This document shows, piece by piece, positions 18,201 through 25,107 of a stretch of DNA of 64,000 nt. The notes under the pieces are model-generated. The model saw only the letters and a list, made by a program, of their open reading frames with translations, was not told the origin of the DNA and ran no database searches. Origin of the DNA: a virus; the IMG/VR virus record IMGVR_UViG_3300034073_003245, positions 21,717 through 85,716 of that record; one strand, 5' to 3'. Position 1 is the first letter of the stretch, and every line of letters starts with the position of its first letter. The position numbers were made by a program, and so were the translations under genes.

Positions 18201-19410
18201 CCAGCATCTTGTTCCAGCCATAAGTGAATCTGTCCCACCAGTCGGACATTCTCTGGAAGATTCCCTCTGCTTCGTGGAGGTTATTGTTAATAAAATCTGT
18301 TAAATATCTAACAACTTTGTCTGTTGCAGAAACTATTGATTCCAGCATTGATCCCATGCCGAATCTCTGGGTGCTTGCAGAAATTCTTACAAAACCCCTA
18401 CGCAAAATATTAAATATATCGTATGCAGCCTGTTTCATTGGCTCAAGAAGAGGCTGACCCAAATCTGCAAGTTGATTTCTTAGAATATTAAAATACCCTT
18501 TGATTCTGTTCATGAGCGTTCCAGAAACGGCATCAAACTGGCCTTCAACTCCGGCGGCTTTTGCAAGTTCTCCACTAGTGATTGCTTGTTCAAGTTCTTT
18601 CTTTGTGTCAATACCAAGTTTTTTCATTGCCTTTTTCATGGCTTCTTGATCCGGGAAAAGACCTTCGGCTGCAACTTTCGCTTCCGAGAAACCCTTCTTT
18701 GTGTCTTGGAGAATTGCAATAAGTTCTCCAGCCTTCTTCACACCCTCTTCAAGAGGCTGGCCAGCAGAGGCAAAGTCCATCAGCCCTTTTAGTGTATTTT
18801 GTGATCTTTGGTTAAACGTTGAAGTTTTAGAAACTGTCGCAAAAACAGTTCCAAGATTTTGCATACCAGCAGCGGCAAGATATGCATCAGACTGTAGTGC
18901 TCTTAGAGTTTGACGAGACTGGTTAAGACCTGGGCCAAATTCTCTTTTTTGCGTGTAGCGAAACGCAAACATTGCCGCTTCTTGTTCCCTCATGGCGGCA
19001 GCAGCGGCAGATAGACCTGCTGTGAATGCTGCCATACCGGCAGCAAGTGGGCCCATAGTTGAGCGCATTGCTTTCATGATCCAGTTGCCGGCGACAAACG
19101 ACGCATGGACGGCAATCATGGCTGCTGACATCAAGCCAAGTTCAAGAACCACTCCCTTTAGGGACAGGTTCATGGCCTTAAGGCCTATTGTTCCCATCAT
19201 CTTGACGGATTTGTCAAGAGCATCAAAATGTTTACGCCATTTGACAGATGACTGATTTAGTCTGTTCTGGGTCTGATTTAAGCGTCCTACGGTGTTGTTG
19301 AGCGCTCTTGTGCGACTGTCTAACTGCCGTATGTCTCTGTTGGCTGACCGGAATCCACGCCCATCATAACGAGAGTCTATTTTTAAGACTGTCTCTGCTG
19401 TGGCCGCCAT
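15211..19410 (-). CDS. Tail tape measure protein with C-terminal M15-like peptidase domain
   Basis: A 1,399-residue protein, the longest gene in the tail block and placed after the tail chaperone as expected. Its N-terminal 130 residues are helical (RALNNTVGRLNQTQNRLNQ) with hydrophobic Ala/Gly stretches. A Gly/Pro-rich linker lies near residues 575-640 (GGPGGPGGPGGPGG), and glycine-zipper membrane-like repeats (GGAALGAMMGGPVGAAVGA) near 790-830. Near residues 1285-1340 it has SDHVTGRAYDLVG and ARHLHVVPG, matching the S-x-H-x(6)-D and H-x-H metal-binding pattern of M15 DD-peptidases. Such tail-tip domains open the cell wall during injection. The length would suit a long tail. Confidence 0.88.
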   Translation of the reverse strand: MAATAETVLKIDSRYDGRGFRSANRDIRQLDSRTRALNNTVGRLNQTQNRLNQSSVKWRKHFDALDKSVKMMGTIGLKAMNLSLKGVVLELGLMSAAMIAVHASFVAGNWIMKAMRSTMGPLAAGMAAFTAGLSAAAAAMREQEAAMFAFRYTQKREFGPGLNQSRQTLRALQSDAYLAAAGMQNLGTVFATVSKTSTFNQRSQNTLKGLMDFASAGQPLEEGVKKAGELIAILQDTKKGFSEAKVAAEGLFPDQEAMKKAMKKLGIDTKKELEQAITSGELAKAAGVEGQFDAVSGTLMNRIKGYFNILRNQLADLGQPLLEPMKQAAYDIFNILRRGFVRISASTQRFGMGSMLESIVSATDKVVRYLTDFINNNLHEAEGIFQRMSDWWDRFTYGWNKMLDTLRPYIDGARVIEKMFGRVWAHVKAVGSSRFGQFNQWLQNNSDTVLEFGDRVGELIGKIMEFQGEMTKLFQRMLPFINDVLSGLTAIVGAITSMVKGLQGLTGGGAFGAFATFALMRTGLQKAKNTKGGFIASENVRNMNVNANNVNIGGIGARGAPATPVAGGRNLGTTMAALNRGQVITPGGGGGMSSRGMMSTGGAPIIIAPGGGPGGPGGPGGPGGFVLPTPSIPAGPTSPVNRRWYTGDPNYRVNLPGRAARFNRIGQWFYNQSVDYDDTPGGKDFKDTRRQRTASFLRRQRSEGKFGKRMGKFQGSMSGKMGASMGLSALSMIAPQEAQGALALGGMVGMMNPLAGLAVGLGGTALTAKTSAGGALSGIGGGAALGAMMGGPVGAAVGAVVGGVVGAIAGNLNKKRAEAKQARKNATEMTNEILNTTLSGIFDSVAKESGSGRTAVRDVFKNLQERQRRVQEVIGEIPSYRADQEKTVKQIFSLQKQLGVEMSSKELEENLKKPGEFLKTMKKDMELTEQAMGPLQEKYNKRMDDLNRITGKSDREINELAKSMNVNLYDATKSSIEIMKELGLTTMKTTEQMKTSLNNILVDNLSIFDENLKRLEAPEILNETARAFRDLVDSTSGGQASEKDKTKFIRDIIEQNIAYYGDPGMALAQTMLSFQKGGTAYQKGGAFEGMADQKFYENPAFVEYQKAVLPQFAGQISGQLNTLLLGKSGQTLNAEEVNQRIMKMSPEQLAKIAQASIGGFNQGSLRMGEYLTSLGLGGLKMTALDKPSSEATKLEDLPQEMANKTTELINKMKEFYTSQQEQVPSWYTKESFKKLLETEDTPTPRGSRIGDTTSSKLAQTMGRHSAMDGMLTGKRTVTSSFRNYGLGSINSDHVTGRAYDLVGQNLGQYQTLVRAGGGFAEFHGIGGARHLHVVPGPGIGDSATPVGQMASRQPLTMGSGGGNNYNFYISGNANASANEIAEMVFQKVKDIERQKRDRS

Positions 19411-19443
19411 ATAAACCCCGTCGCACTAATAGGTCGGGCGCGG

Positions 19444-19644
19444 TTACTGAGATGCCCGTTTTTCCTGTTCTTCGCGATCTTGTTGAATAACTTTAGCACA
19501 GGCAAGCCGAATTAACCATTCGTCTTCCGTGCAATTAAGCAGCGAAATAGGGTCTGTTCCGAACAATTCCCCCAACCTTGCGGCTGAGATTATTGAGGAG
19601 TCCTCAACTAGTTCGCTGAAGACTCCATCGTAGGGTCCACGGTG
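19444..19644 (-). CDS. Frameshift extension of the tail assembly chaperone (gpT-like)
   Basis: Between the chaperone gene and the tape measure the minus strand is open for 66 codons in the -1 frame relative to the chaperone, from just after a TGA at 19645-19647 to a TAA at 19444-19446. No ATG or GTG begins it; only TTG codons occur. The peptide (LLNCTEDEWLIRLACAKV, then QQDREEQEKRASQ) is helical and charged, as in gpG-T type extensions of tail chaperones. The frame overlaps the last 11 codons of the 178-residue gene. A programmed -1 (or +2) shift between 19644 and 19608 would fuse them into one product of about 235 residues. I see no classic X-XXY-YYZ heptamer. Confidence 0.65.
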   Translation of the reverse strand, partial: HRGPYDGVFSELVEDSSIISAARLGELFGTDPISLLNCTEDEWLIRLACAKVIQQDREEQEKRASQ

Positions 19645-20144
19645 TCAACTGTATCCGAGTATCCTGCTGCGTCAAGGATTGCGAGCGCGCCAGCCTCAAG
19701 ATGTGGATCAACGCCAAAAAATGCCCGAACAGCATCGGGAACAGGCTTTGTCGCATCCGTCATCTCCAGAACATCTGGTGAGGCAAAGTTGAGGGCATAG
19801 CCATCTTCGTCAAAGACCTCTTCACCGTCAATGCAAATGCCGACAGTCGTGTGGCCAATAACGAAACATGAGAACTTAGTGGCATCAAGACCGTTCTTTG
19901 AGTCCTCTCCACAAGCCTTACGCCAGTTCTTTAACTGATTCTGTGTGATATTTGGGCTGATTCTCAGTGAAACGCCAGGACGTTCTGGGACCTCAAGGCG
20001 CACAACAGGACGCTCAACTTTTTTCTGTATCGCTTCCTTGAGACGGCCGAGCATCGTGGGTTCTGTGGCTGTTTTTGAAGCCTTAGCCTTTGGCTGCTTC
20101 TCGTCTGCCGGCTCTTCTGCGTATAGGGACGTGTTATCTGTCAT
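19608..20144 (-). CDS. Tail assembly chaperone (gpG-like)
   Basis: A 178-residue protein located between the tail tube and tape measure genes, the usual place of the chaperone that coats the tape measure. The N-terminal 45 residues are charged and low in complexity. The core contains VVRLEVPERPGVSLRISPN, QNQLKNWRKACGEDSKNG and FVIGHTTVGICIDGEEVF, a pattern shared by chaperones of actinophage myoviruses. The C-terminus (residues about 125-160) is PVPDAVRAFFGVDPHLEAGA. Its last codons overlap the -1 extension frame at 19444-19644, so it is probably made in short and long forms. Confidence 0.8.
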   Translation of the reverse strand: MTDNTSLYAEEPADEKQPKAKASKTATEPTMLGRLKEAIQKKVERPVVRLEVPERPGVSLRISPNITQNQLKNWRKACGEDSKNGLDATKFSCFVIGHTTVGICIDGEEVFDEDGYALNFASPDVLEMTDATKPVPDAVRAFFGVDPHLEAGALAILDAAGYSDTVDTVDPTMESSAN

Positions 20145-20205
20145 GCTGGCAGACTAGCACAAAGCGCGCAATAGCGTGCAACTAATTAGTAAATTGTTGT
20201 TTTAA

Positions 20206-20661
20206 TCAGACGACGCTCTGGACTGAAAATGTCAGCGCAAATGTCGTTGGCGCACCTGACGACGAGTCGCCGTCTGGCTCCGTAATCCCAACCAGGAGGC
20301 ATGAGGAGTAAACTCTGTCGGCGCCGCGAACCTTGATGTCACAGTCGTAAGTTGACACAGTGATGTCGTAGTAAGCACGGCCGACCAGCGGTCTAAGGTC
20401 CTTCAACTTCTTGGCAATGCCGGCAGCCTTGCCATCGTCGTTGTTGTCATCGTCAAAGTGGGCAGTCAGAGTGATGTCACCGATTTCTGCTGGCGCACAA
20501 AGAACTGTTGGAAACTTTGCGCCACCCTCATAAATCTTTTCAACAGATGCTGTGATTTCACCGCCTGAGACCTGGGCAAACCGGAAGGTTGTCCACTTTG
20601 GCAGCCCTTCGCTGACTGGTGTAATCTCGGCAAGAATTTGCCTCTGTGAAAGTTTAGCCAT
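20206..20661 (-). CDS. Tail tube protein
   Basis: A 151-residue protein immediately after the sheath gene, with an AGGAG Shine-Dalgarno. The sequence (FRFAQVSGGEITASVEKIYE, then GDITLTAHFDDDNNDDGKAA, and a C-terminal FALTFSVQSVV) is a compact beta-barrel pattern, as in inner tube proteins of contractile tails. The acidic loop DDDNNDDG is distinctive. Order sheath-tube-chaperone-tape measure is canonical for myoviruses. Assigned mainly by position, length and pattern. Confidence 0.85.
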   Translation of the reverse strand: MAKLSQRQILAEITPVSEGLPKWTTFRFAQVSGGEITASVEKIYEGGAKFPTVLCAPAEIGDITLTAHFDDDNNDDGKAAGIAKKLKDLRPLVGRAYYDITVSTYDCDIKVRGADRVYSSCLLVGITEPDGDSSSGAPTTFALTFSVQSVV

Positions 20662-20673
20662 TTCTGTCTCCTA

Positions 20674-22131
20674 TTAGACGGTAACTGTTGAGGTTAGGTT
20701 TGACTTGACAATCGTGACATTGATCTTGTCGCCAATGCCGGAAACGCGAACCCCAACCTGCGCCGAAACTGTTCCAGCAGCAAGGGAGGCTGTTGTGTTG
20801 ATTGATTCATCACACTTGACTGTATATCCATTGTCAACCTGAACGCCATTGGCATTGAAACCCTCGTACAGAGCGCCAATTGCCCTCATTCTCTCGCAGA
20901 TAGCAGTCAGTCTGCCGGTGATTGAAGCGAACAGGCTTCCTCTTGCGTCAATGACCGAGAACAGCAGGTCCTCCATTGAGGCAGAAGCCTCAACAACGAC
21001 ACTGTTGATAGTGTCTTGCGATGTGATGAAGCGGAAGTTCTCTGTGTCAGAGGAGAGTGACCGGGCTCCGTAGATCCGAACCTGATTTGCAATAATTCTG
21101 ATTGCATTAACGAAGTTCTCGTCAAGTTCGTCGCCAGTTGTCTTGTTTACATCAACCTCAACGCCATTGACGAAGTTTGCTGAAGAAATAAGACCGGCTG
21201 CTGGCTGATGAGGGCCAGTCTGGTTGTGTGCAAGAGCCCTCTTGCCGGCAATGTAGCCGTCGGGTGGGATCAGTCTATTGATGCCTGCGACCTCCGTTGG
21301 GACATAAACCCATGGGTAGTAGAGAGCGGCGTGTTCTGCACCATCTTCTCCCGCTAGGTCTGCTGCAACTGTTTCAGCGGCTGCGGCTGTCTGGCCATCG
21401 TCGGTGTGGAGAACGGCAATTCTATTGTAGGCATTTGCATGTGCAATTAGCGCAGTGTTGATTGAGTGAGTCTCTGGGCAAGAAACCGCACCAGCGCCGT
21501 ATGAGTCGCTGAACAACTCAAGGGCATCAACGAAGGCTGTAAATGTTGTATCAACGGTGTCATCGTCTCTGTCGTCATCGCCAGCGCTGAAAGAAACTGC
21601 AATTGTTGCTTCCGGAAGGTTGTCAGTGACTTTTGCCGCCGTAACGTACTTTGAAGCGATTGGGCTGTTGTTGATTGCGTTAACAATGGCGTCGTTAGAA
21701 GCCTTAAGGCCTGTAGCGTACACAAGGTCGCCCGCATAGTAAAGGCGAACGTTTCTCAGAAGGCCAGAGGCAACAACCTCTGCCTCAAGATCTTCGCTCC
21801 ATGAACCCTCGCCAACGGCAGTGAGAGTAATAACTGCAGCAGACGATGCTTCAAGGTCAAGCGAGCCGGAAGTAGCAGCAGGTCCAACAACTCTCGCGAT
21901 ATAGCACTGCGTGCCACCCTCTTCAAAGAAAGTCTGAACGGTTGGGTGCAGGTATGCGTAGGTGACATAGTCTCCATAGATTTGCTGGAACTCGGAAAGG
22001 CTTGTGACCTTAACCGCAGAGCCAGATGGCCCTCTTTGTGCAAGACCAACAAAAAAAGCCTGCGACGACTCTCTGATTGTTGCGCTAGTTGGACCAGTTC
22101 TTACTGCTGTGGATATTGTAACGCCCGGCAT
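20674..22131 (-). CDS. Tail sheath protein
   Basis: A 485-residue protein with clear sheath-family features. The N-terminus is MPGVTISTAVRTGPTSATIR and then AFFVGLAQRGPSGSAVKVTS, FQQIYGDYV and TVQTFFEEGGTQCYIARVVG. The C-terminal subdomain contains VNAIRIIANQVRIYGARSLS, then VEASASMEDLLFSVI, ending in a TVSAQVGVRVSGIGDKINV strand-loop. These match the donor/acceptor strand parts that let sheath subunits interlock. A GAGAGG Shine-Dalgarno precedes the ATG. The protein contracts to drive the tube through the cell envelope. Confidence 0.93.
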   Translation of the reverse strand: MPGVTISTAVRTGPTSATIRESSQAFFVGLAQRGPSGSAVKVTSLSEFQQIYGDYVTYAYLHPTVQTFFEEGGTQCYIARVVGPAATSGSLDLEASSAAVITLTAVGEGSWSEDLEAEVVASGLLRNVRLYYAGDLVYATGLKASNDAIVNAINNSPIASKYVTAAKVTDNLPEATIAVSFSAGDDDRDDDTVDTTFTAFVDALELFSDSYGAGAVSCPETHSINTALIAHANAYNRIAVLHTDDGQTAAAAETVAADLAGEDGAEHAALYYPWVYVPTEVAGINRLIPPDGYIAGKRALAHNQTGPHQPAAGLISSANFVNGVEVDVNKTTGDELDENFVNAIRIIANQVRIYGARSLSSDTENFRFITSQDTINSVVVEASASMEDLLFSVIDARGSLFASITGRLTAICERMRAIGALYEGFNANGVQVDNGYTVKCDESINTTASLAAGTVSAQVGVRVSGIGDKINVTIVKSNLTSTVTV

Positions 22132-22149
22132 GGCACCTCTCTCCGTTGG

Positions 22150-22530
22150 TTAAAATTCGTCGCCTGATGGTGTCTCGGATTCCTCTGACGAATCCAATTG
22201 TACAGATGGCGAAGGTTCGGGTTCTGCAACTGTAGTAAAAGTTTCAGGTTCAGGCTGTGGCTCTTCTGCTTTCGCCTTCTTGCTCTTTGGGGCTGGTGCA
22301 GGATCTGACTGTGAAACAATTTTGTATTTTTTTGACTTAACGCCATCAAGCACTGCTGGATGGCATGCGCAGGCAACGCCAGTGTTTCCCGGATAAAGAA
22401 GAACAGATGGATTTCCTACTGAGACATTTCTGCCGGACACGTTGACGAATGTAACAACTCCAGCATCGGTTGACGCAAGTTCGGCGTTGGAATTGCTTTT
22501 GATTTTCTTTACATCATGCACATGTGCCAT
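22150..22530 (-). CDS. Small acidic virion-type protein
   Basis: A 126-residue protein. I place the start at the internal ATG (MAHVHDVKKIKSNSN), which has GGAG six bases upstream, not at the ATG four codons earlier. Residues 15-70 form a small beta region (GVVTFVNVSGRNVSVGNPSV). The last 50 residues are acidic, Pro/Glu/Ser-rich and probably disordered (AEEPQPEPETFTTVAEPEP). It sits between the tail terminator-like gene and the sheath. Function unknown. Confidence 0.6.
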   Translation of the reverse strand: MAHVHDVKKIKSNSNAELASTDAGVVTFVNVSGRNVSVGNPSVLLYPGNTGVACACHPAVLDGVKSKKYKIVSQSDPAPAPKSKKAKAEEPQPEPETFTTVAEPEPSPSVQLDSSEESETPSGDEF

Positions 22531-22560
22531 AAAAATCTCCATTGACTACAAAGTGACAAA

Positions 22561-22566
22561 ATTGTA
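22561..22566 (-). promoter_or_regulatory. Possible -10 box (TACAAT) upstream of 22530 gene
   Basis: On the minus strand TACAAT follows a TG directly (ATGTACAAT) about 30 bases before the ATG at 22530. It resembles the TGGTACAAT at 24530-24539, which sits about the same distance from its gene. No good -35 hexamer is seen. Weak. Confidence 0.3.
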
Positions 22567-22578
22567 CATCATAAAAAG

Positions 22579-23160
22579 TCACTCAAGACTGAGCGAAGAG
22601 TATGTAATTCCTATTTCACTAGCAGTTCCTATTGGTTGTCTATCAACAACTTCATCTATTGACAGGTCGTAAGATATATACGCACCAGCCATTACTCTGT
22701 CTCCCTTGAGAAGCGTTAGATCAGAGAATTGCTCCTGCATTGATGCTTCGTCTATCTGTACTCTAAAAGTCTCACGCTCGTCCATTGCCTGTAAACACGG
22801 GTAGTCCAGCAGCGCAGACCTAACAACAGTGGTGAGCCGGTCCCTCATCAATGTCACTTCCTCTGATCCAATATCCCTGGCCCAAACATATGTTCTCATA
22901 GAGTAGTTGACTCTATATAGCGGATTGTCTCCGCTGTAGCCAATTCTATTAAAATTATTAGTTGACATCACAACAGTAATAACAGTTGGCCATGAATCAA
23001 GAGCAACTGGCTCGTAAGTGAGGAATGTAATTGGATCCGGCATATTCCCATCATGCGCAGACCAGCCGTTACGGTAGGAAACAAGCCGGACCGGAATATC
23101 CCTTTTAAGGTATTCATTAACGTAGTTCTTGGCAAACTGAGCGCCATTCATTAGTTCCAT
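22579..23160 (-). CDS. Tail terminator / completion-type protein
   Basis: A 193-residue protein starting on the stop of the upstream gene with one shared base. It opens MNGAQFAKNYVNEYLKRDIP and contains VITVVMSTNNFNRIGYSGD, then RVNYSMRTYVWARDIGSEEV and TLMRDRLTTVVRSALLDYP. This is the layout of tail terminator proteins, with a helix after the strand-rich core and conserved aromatic YxMRTYVWA. The place, after the connector and gpS-like genes and before the sheath, fits a protein that caps the tail at the neck. Family assignment is by pattern and position. Confidence 0.65.
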   Translation of the reverse strand: MELMNGAQFAKNYVNEYLKRDIPVRLVSYRNGWSAHDGNMPDPITFLTYEPVALDSWPTVITVVMSTNNFNRIGYSGDNPLYRVNYSMRTYVWARDIGSEEVTLMRDRLTTVVRSALLDYPCLQAMDERETFRVQIDEASMQEQFSDLTLLKGDRVMAGAYISYDLSIDEVVDRQPIGTASEIGITYSSLSLE

Positions 23161-23615
23161 CAGTCTGCATCCTCAAGGTATTCGGCAACGTCTTTCTCTA
23201 GTTGCTTTGCAAACAGCGGCGGCTCAAAAATGATCTCTCTTTTTGGCATGCTCCACGTCCCAAATTGGTGGAACTTGGCAACATCACCCCTAATACCAAA
23301 TGTTGCACTTTTCTTTCTTATGACCCTTACATTGAGCCTCTCAAGAGACCGGAACAGTTTGCCGTTTTGCACCAGCATTGGAGCGCCGATGTACCTCTTC
23401 GCTTTCCACGCCCCATACTCTGCGTCAAGCGGCTTCCAACCACCAACAAGACTTCCCTGGGTTGTGAAGTTAAAGATCCAAGATTCTTTAAGTCTTTCTT
23501 CTGCTTTTAAAAAAACAGGTTCTAAATTTTTAGTTCTTCTTTCAACTTTTTTTAATAAATCTCTTAAAGGATCGCCGTCAAACTCAATCTGGTATCTAAT
23601 TTTTCTCGCATACAT
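23160..23615 (-). CDS. Virion morphogenesis protein (P2 gpS-like tail completion)
   Basis: A 151-residue protein. After a basic N-terminus (MYARKIRYQIEFDGD) it has the family features W-x(4)-Y-x-x-W-K-A (GGWKPLDAEYGAWKAK), then LVQNGKLFRSLE and the C-terminal FGIRGDVAKFHQFGTWSMPK with ReIIFEP. The phage virion morphogenesis family, to which P2 gpS belongs, shows such a HQFG and P-x-R-x-F end. It likely takes part in joining head and tail. Confidence 0.8.
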   Translation of the reverse strand: MYARKIRYQIEFDGDPLRDLLKKVERRTKNLEPVFLKAEERLKESWIFNFTTQGSLVGGWKPLDAEYGAWKAKRYIGAPMLVQNGKLFRSLERLNVRVIRKKSATFGIRGDVAKFHQFGTWSMPKREIIFEPPLFAKQLEKDVAEYLEDAD

Positions 23616-23617
23616 TT

Positions 23618-24268
23618 TTACGCAACCCGAGTTCTACGGTACTTTTTCACGGACATGAGTTCCCGCTCGGTAAACCCAGTCTCTAGAGGGGCGACGTTTC
23701 TTGACTCTAAATCCTTGATCCCGACAACGTCGTCATGCATATTTTGCATTTCTCTTGTCGCGGCGCGGAGTATCAAAAGTTTGAAGAAAGGTATTGCCTC
23801 GCCATCAAGGCCAGCCTCGTAGGTAACCGTAACCAAATCATCAGCCAACAGCAGATACACATCAATCCCATAGCGACGCACTACGTAGTCTCTTTCTGCG
23901 ACGAGGGTCTGCTCGGTACCGTTGATGGGCTTAACCTTGACTTCCGATACGGACACAACGGGAGAATTTCTTAGATAGACAGTCTCTGGAGGCATCGCAT
24001 AGTTAATGGCGCTTTGCTGTGAATTTCCCTGGCTTGTATAAAAAGAAGATTCTAAATTGTGGTTGTAGAAAAATGAGGACATCGGCATTGGCTGGTTGAA
24101 CGAAGAAACCCTGTGTTCCTCAATAAATTCAGTCACCTCAATCGGCCTTCTCAGGTACGTCTCAAGTTCGCTTTGCAGGCCAGCGAGAACCATGTCGGCA
24201 GCGTCCTGTTGACGCAGCGACAGGCTTATGTCCATGTAAGTGACAAGGTCTTGTGCCGTAACCAGCAT
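23618..24268 (-). CDS. Head-tail connector protein (gp6-like adaptor)
   Basis: A 216-residue protein starting MLVTAQDLVTYMDISLSLRQ, continuing DMVLAGLQSELETYLRRPIE and later SVSEVKVKPINGTEQTLV and LLLADDLVTVTYEAGLDG. Its end is PLETGFTERELMSVKKYRR. The early helices and the GLxxELETYLRRP phrase are typical of phage head-tail adaptors of the HK97 gp6 type. It is the most head-proximal of the minus-strand structural genes apart from the Arg-rich gene before it. Confidence 0.8.
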   Translation of the reverse strand: MLVTAQDLVTYMDISLSLRQQDAADMVLAGLQSELETYLRRPIEVTEFIEEHRVSSFNQPMPMSSFFYNHNLESSFYTSQGNSQQSAINYAMPPETVYLRNSPVVSVSEVKVKPINGTEQTLVAERDYVVRRYGIDVYLLLADDLVTVTYEAGLDGEAIPFFKLLILRAATREMQNMHDDVVGIKDLESRNVAPLETGFTERELMSVKKYRRTRVA

Positions 24269-24275
24269 TGCTTAT

Positions 24276-24288
24276 ACCCCCTAGGGGT
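24276..24288 (-). promoter_or_regulatory. Hairpin overlapping the ribosome binding site of the 24268 gene
   Basis: The minus strand reads ACCCC-TAG-GGGGT just before the ATG at 24268. The purine run AGGGGG in this hairpin is also the best Shine-Dalgarno, eight bases before the start. A folded stem would hide it, so it may limit translation of the connector gene. Seen directly; the effect is inferred. Confidence 0.35.
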
Positions 24289-24293
24289 TTAAA

Positions 24294-24500
24294 TCAGCCG
24301 CGACCGCGACGACGGAACAGGTTGGTGACGCCCTCGCGCACGATGTCGCGGACACGCTCTTCCTGGGTTCCGCCCTGGCCAAAGCGCCGCCTGCCCAACT
24401 GTGCAGCGGAGCGGCCAACTCTGCGAATTCTGCTTGAGCGACGGCCGCCTCTTCTGCCTCCGCGACCGCCCCCGAGAGTAAACTTCAAGCCTGGGATCAT
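24294..24500 (-). CDS. Arg/Gly-rich basic protein
   Basis: A 68-residue, very basic protein with AGGAG six bases before the ATG. Residues 9-24 are Gly/Arg repeats (GGGRGGRRGGRRSSRIRR) and the end is RRRGRG. A short helix (QEERVRDIVREGVTNL) lies at about 46-61. This composition suggests nucleic-acid binding. It is the first gene in the connector-tail transcription unit, so it may be a DNA-binding head protein or a packaging accessory. No family recognised. Confidence 0.6.
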   Translation of the reverse strand: MIPGLKFTLGGGRGGRRGGRRSSRIRRVGRSAAQLGRRRFGQGGTQEERVRDIVREGVTNLFRRRGRG

Positions 24501-24529
24501 TGAAAACTCCTAATCAAGTGTTTTCAGTG

Positions 24530-24539
24530 ATTGTACCAC
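24530..24539 (-). promoter_or_regulatory. Putative extended -10 promoter for the tail block
   Basis: The minus strand has TGGTACAAT (TG-N-TACAAT), an extended -10 element, in the gap upstream of the Arg/Gly-rich gene, about 30 bases before its ATG. A similar TACAAT lies before the gene at 22150-22530. No matching -35 is obvious. Confidence 0.4.
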
Positions 24540-24558
24540 TATGCAAATAGCGCTTTTG

Positions 24559-25107
24559 TTATCTGTCAGCGTTTGGCGGTTTTTCAGCAGTAAAGCCAGA
24601 GTCAACAGTACCCGCTGGCGCCTCAACTGGAACCCATGCGCGAGAGTATTTGTGATTAGCCACATCTCTGTGCTTTAAAAGGGACCCGTCCATCATTAGT
24701 TGATACTCGTCGGTCTTCATTTGAAGCAAAGAATCCATGTCTTTTTTGTCATATTTTTTTGACCTAATGATGTTTCTAATAATGCTGGAAACTGGCTTGG
24801 CAACCATGGTTGTTCTGCCCCTGTTGAGACGTATGTGCATCAATTGTGCGTCAATGCTGTCGCAGTCAAAAAAGATCACAGGGCAACTACCTCCGCATGC
24901 ATCCTGTATGCGTTTTTGAGACTGCCCCAACAAGAGTCTCTCATTCCCATCAATAACTATATTTGTTGACGACTGGACAATCAGTGGAGAAAGAATCCCG
25001 TAGTCAGCCAACGAACGAGATAGGACCAAAAGATCCGGGCGAAGAATGTGGGTTGATTTAAATGGGGCAACATGAAGTTCCGCGAAGTCAACATAATCAA
25101 TCTTCAT
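24559..25107 (-). CDS. ParB-like protein, IbrB-like
   Basis: A 182-residue protein. Its first half has the ParB/sulfiredoxin-like fold pattern: VAPFKSTHILRPDLLVLSRS, then LADYGILSPLIVQSS and NIVIDGNERLLLGQSQ, which matches the ‘G-x-x-R’ type box as DGNERL. It overlaps the PAPS-reductase-like gene by 11 bases. A ParB-like protein paired with a PAPS-reductase-like protein is the arrangement of the E. coli IbrB/IbrA regulators and of similar phage pairs. The usual DNA-partition helix-turn-helix of true ParB is absent. Its chemistry is not known. Confidence 0.75.
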   Translation of the reverse strand: MKIDYVDFAELHVAPFKSTHILRPDLLVLSRSLADYGILSPLIVQSSTNIVIDGNERLLLGQSQKRIQDACGGSCPVIFFDCDSIDAQLMHIRLNRGRTTMVAKPVSSIIRNIIRSKKYDKKDMDSLLQMKTDEYQLMMDGSLLKHRDVANHKYSRAWVPVEAPAGTVDSGFTAEKPPNADR

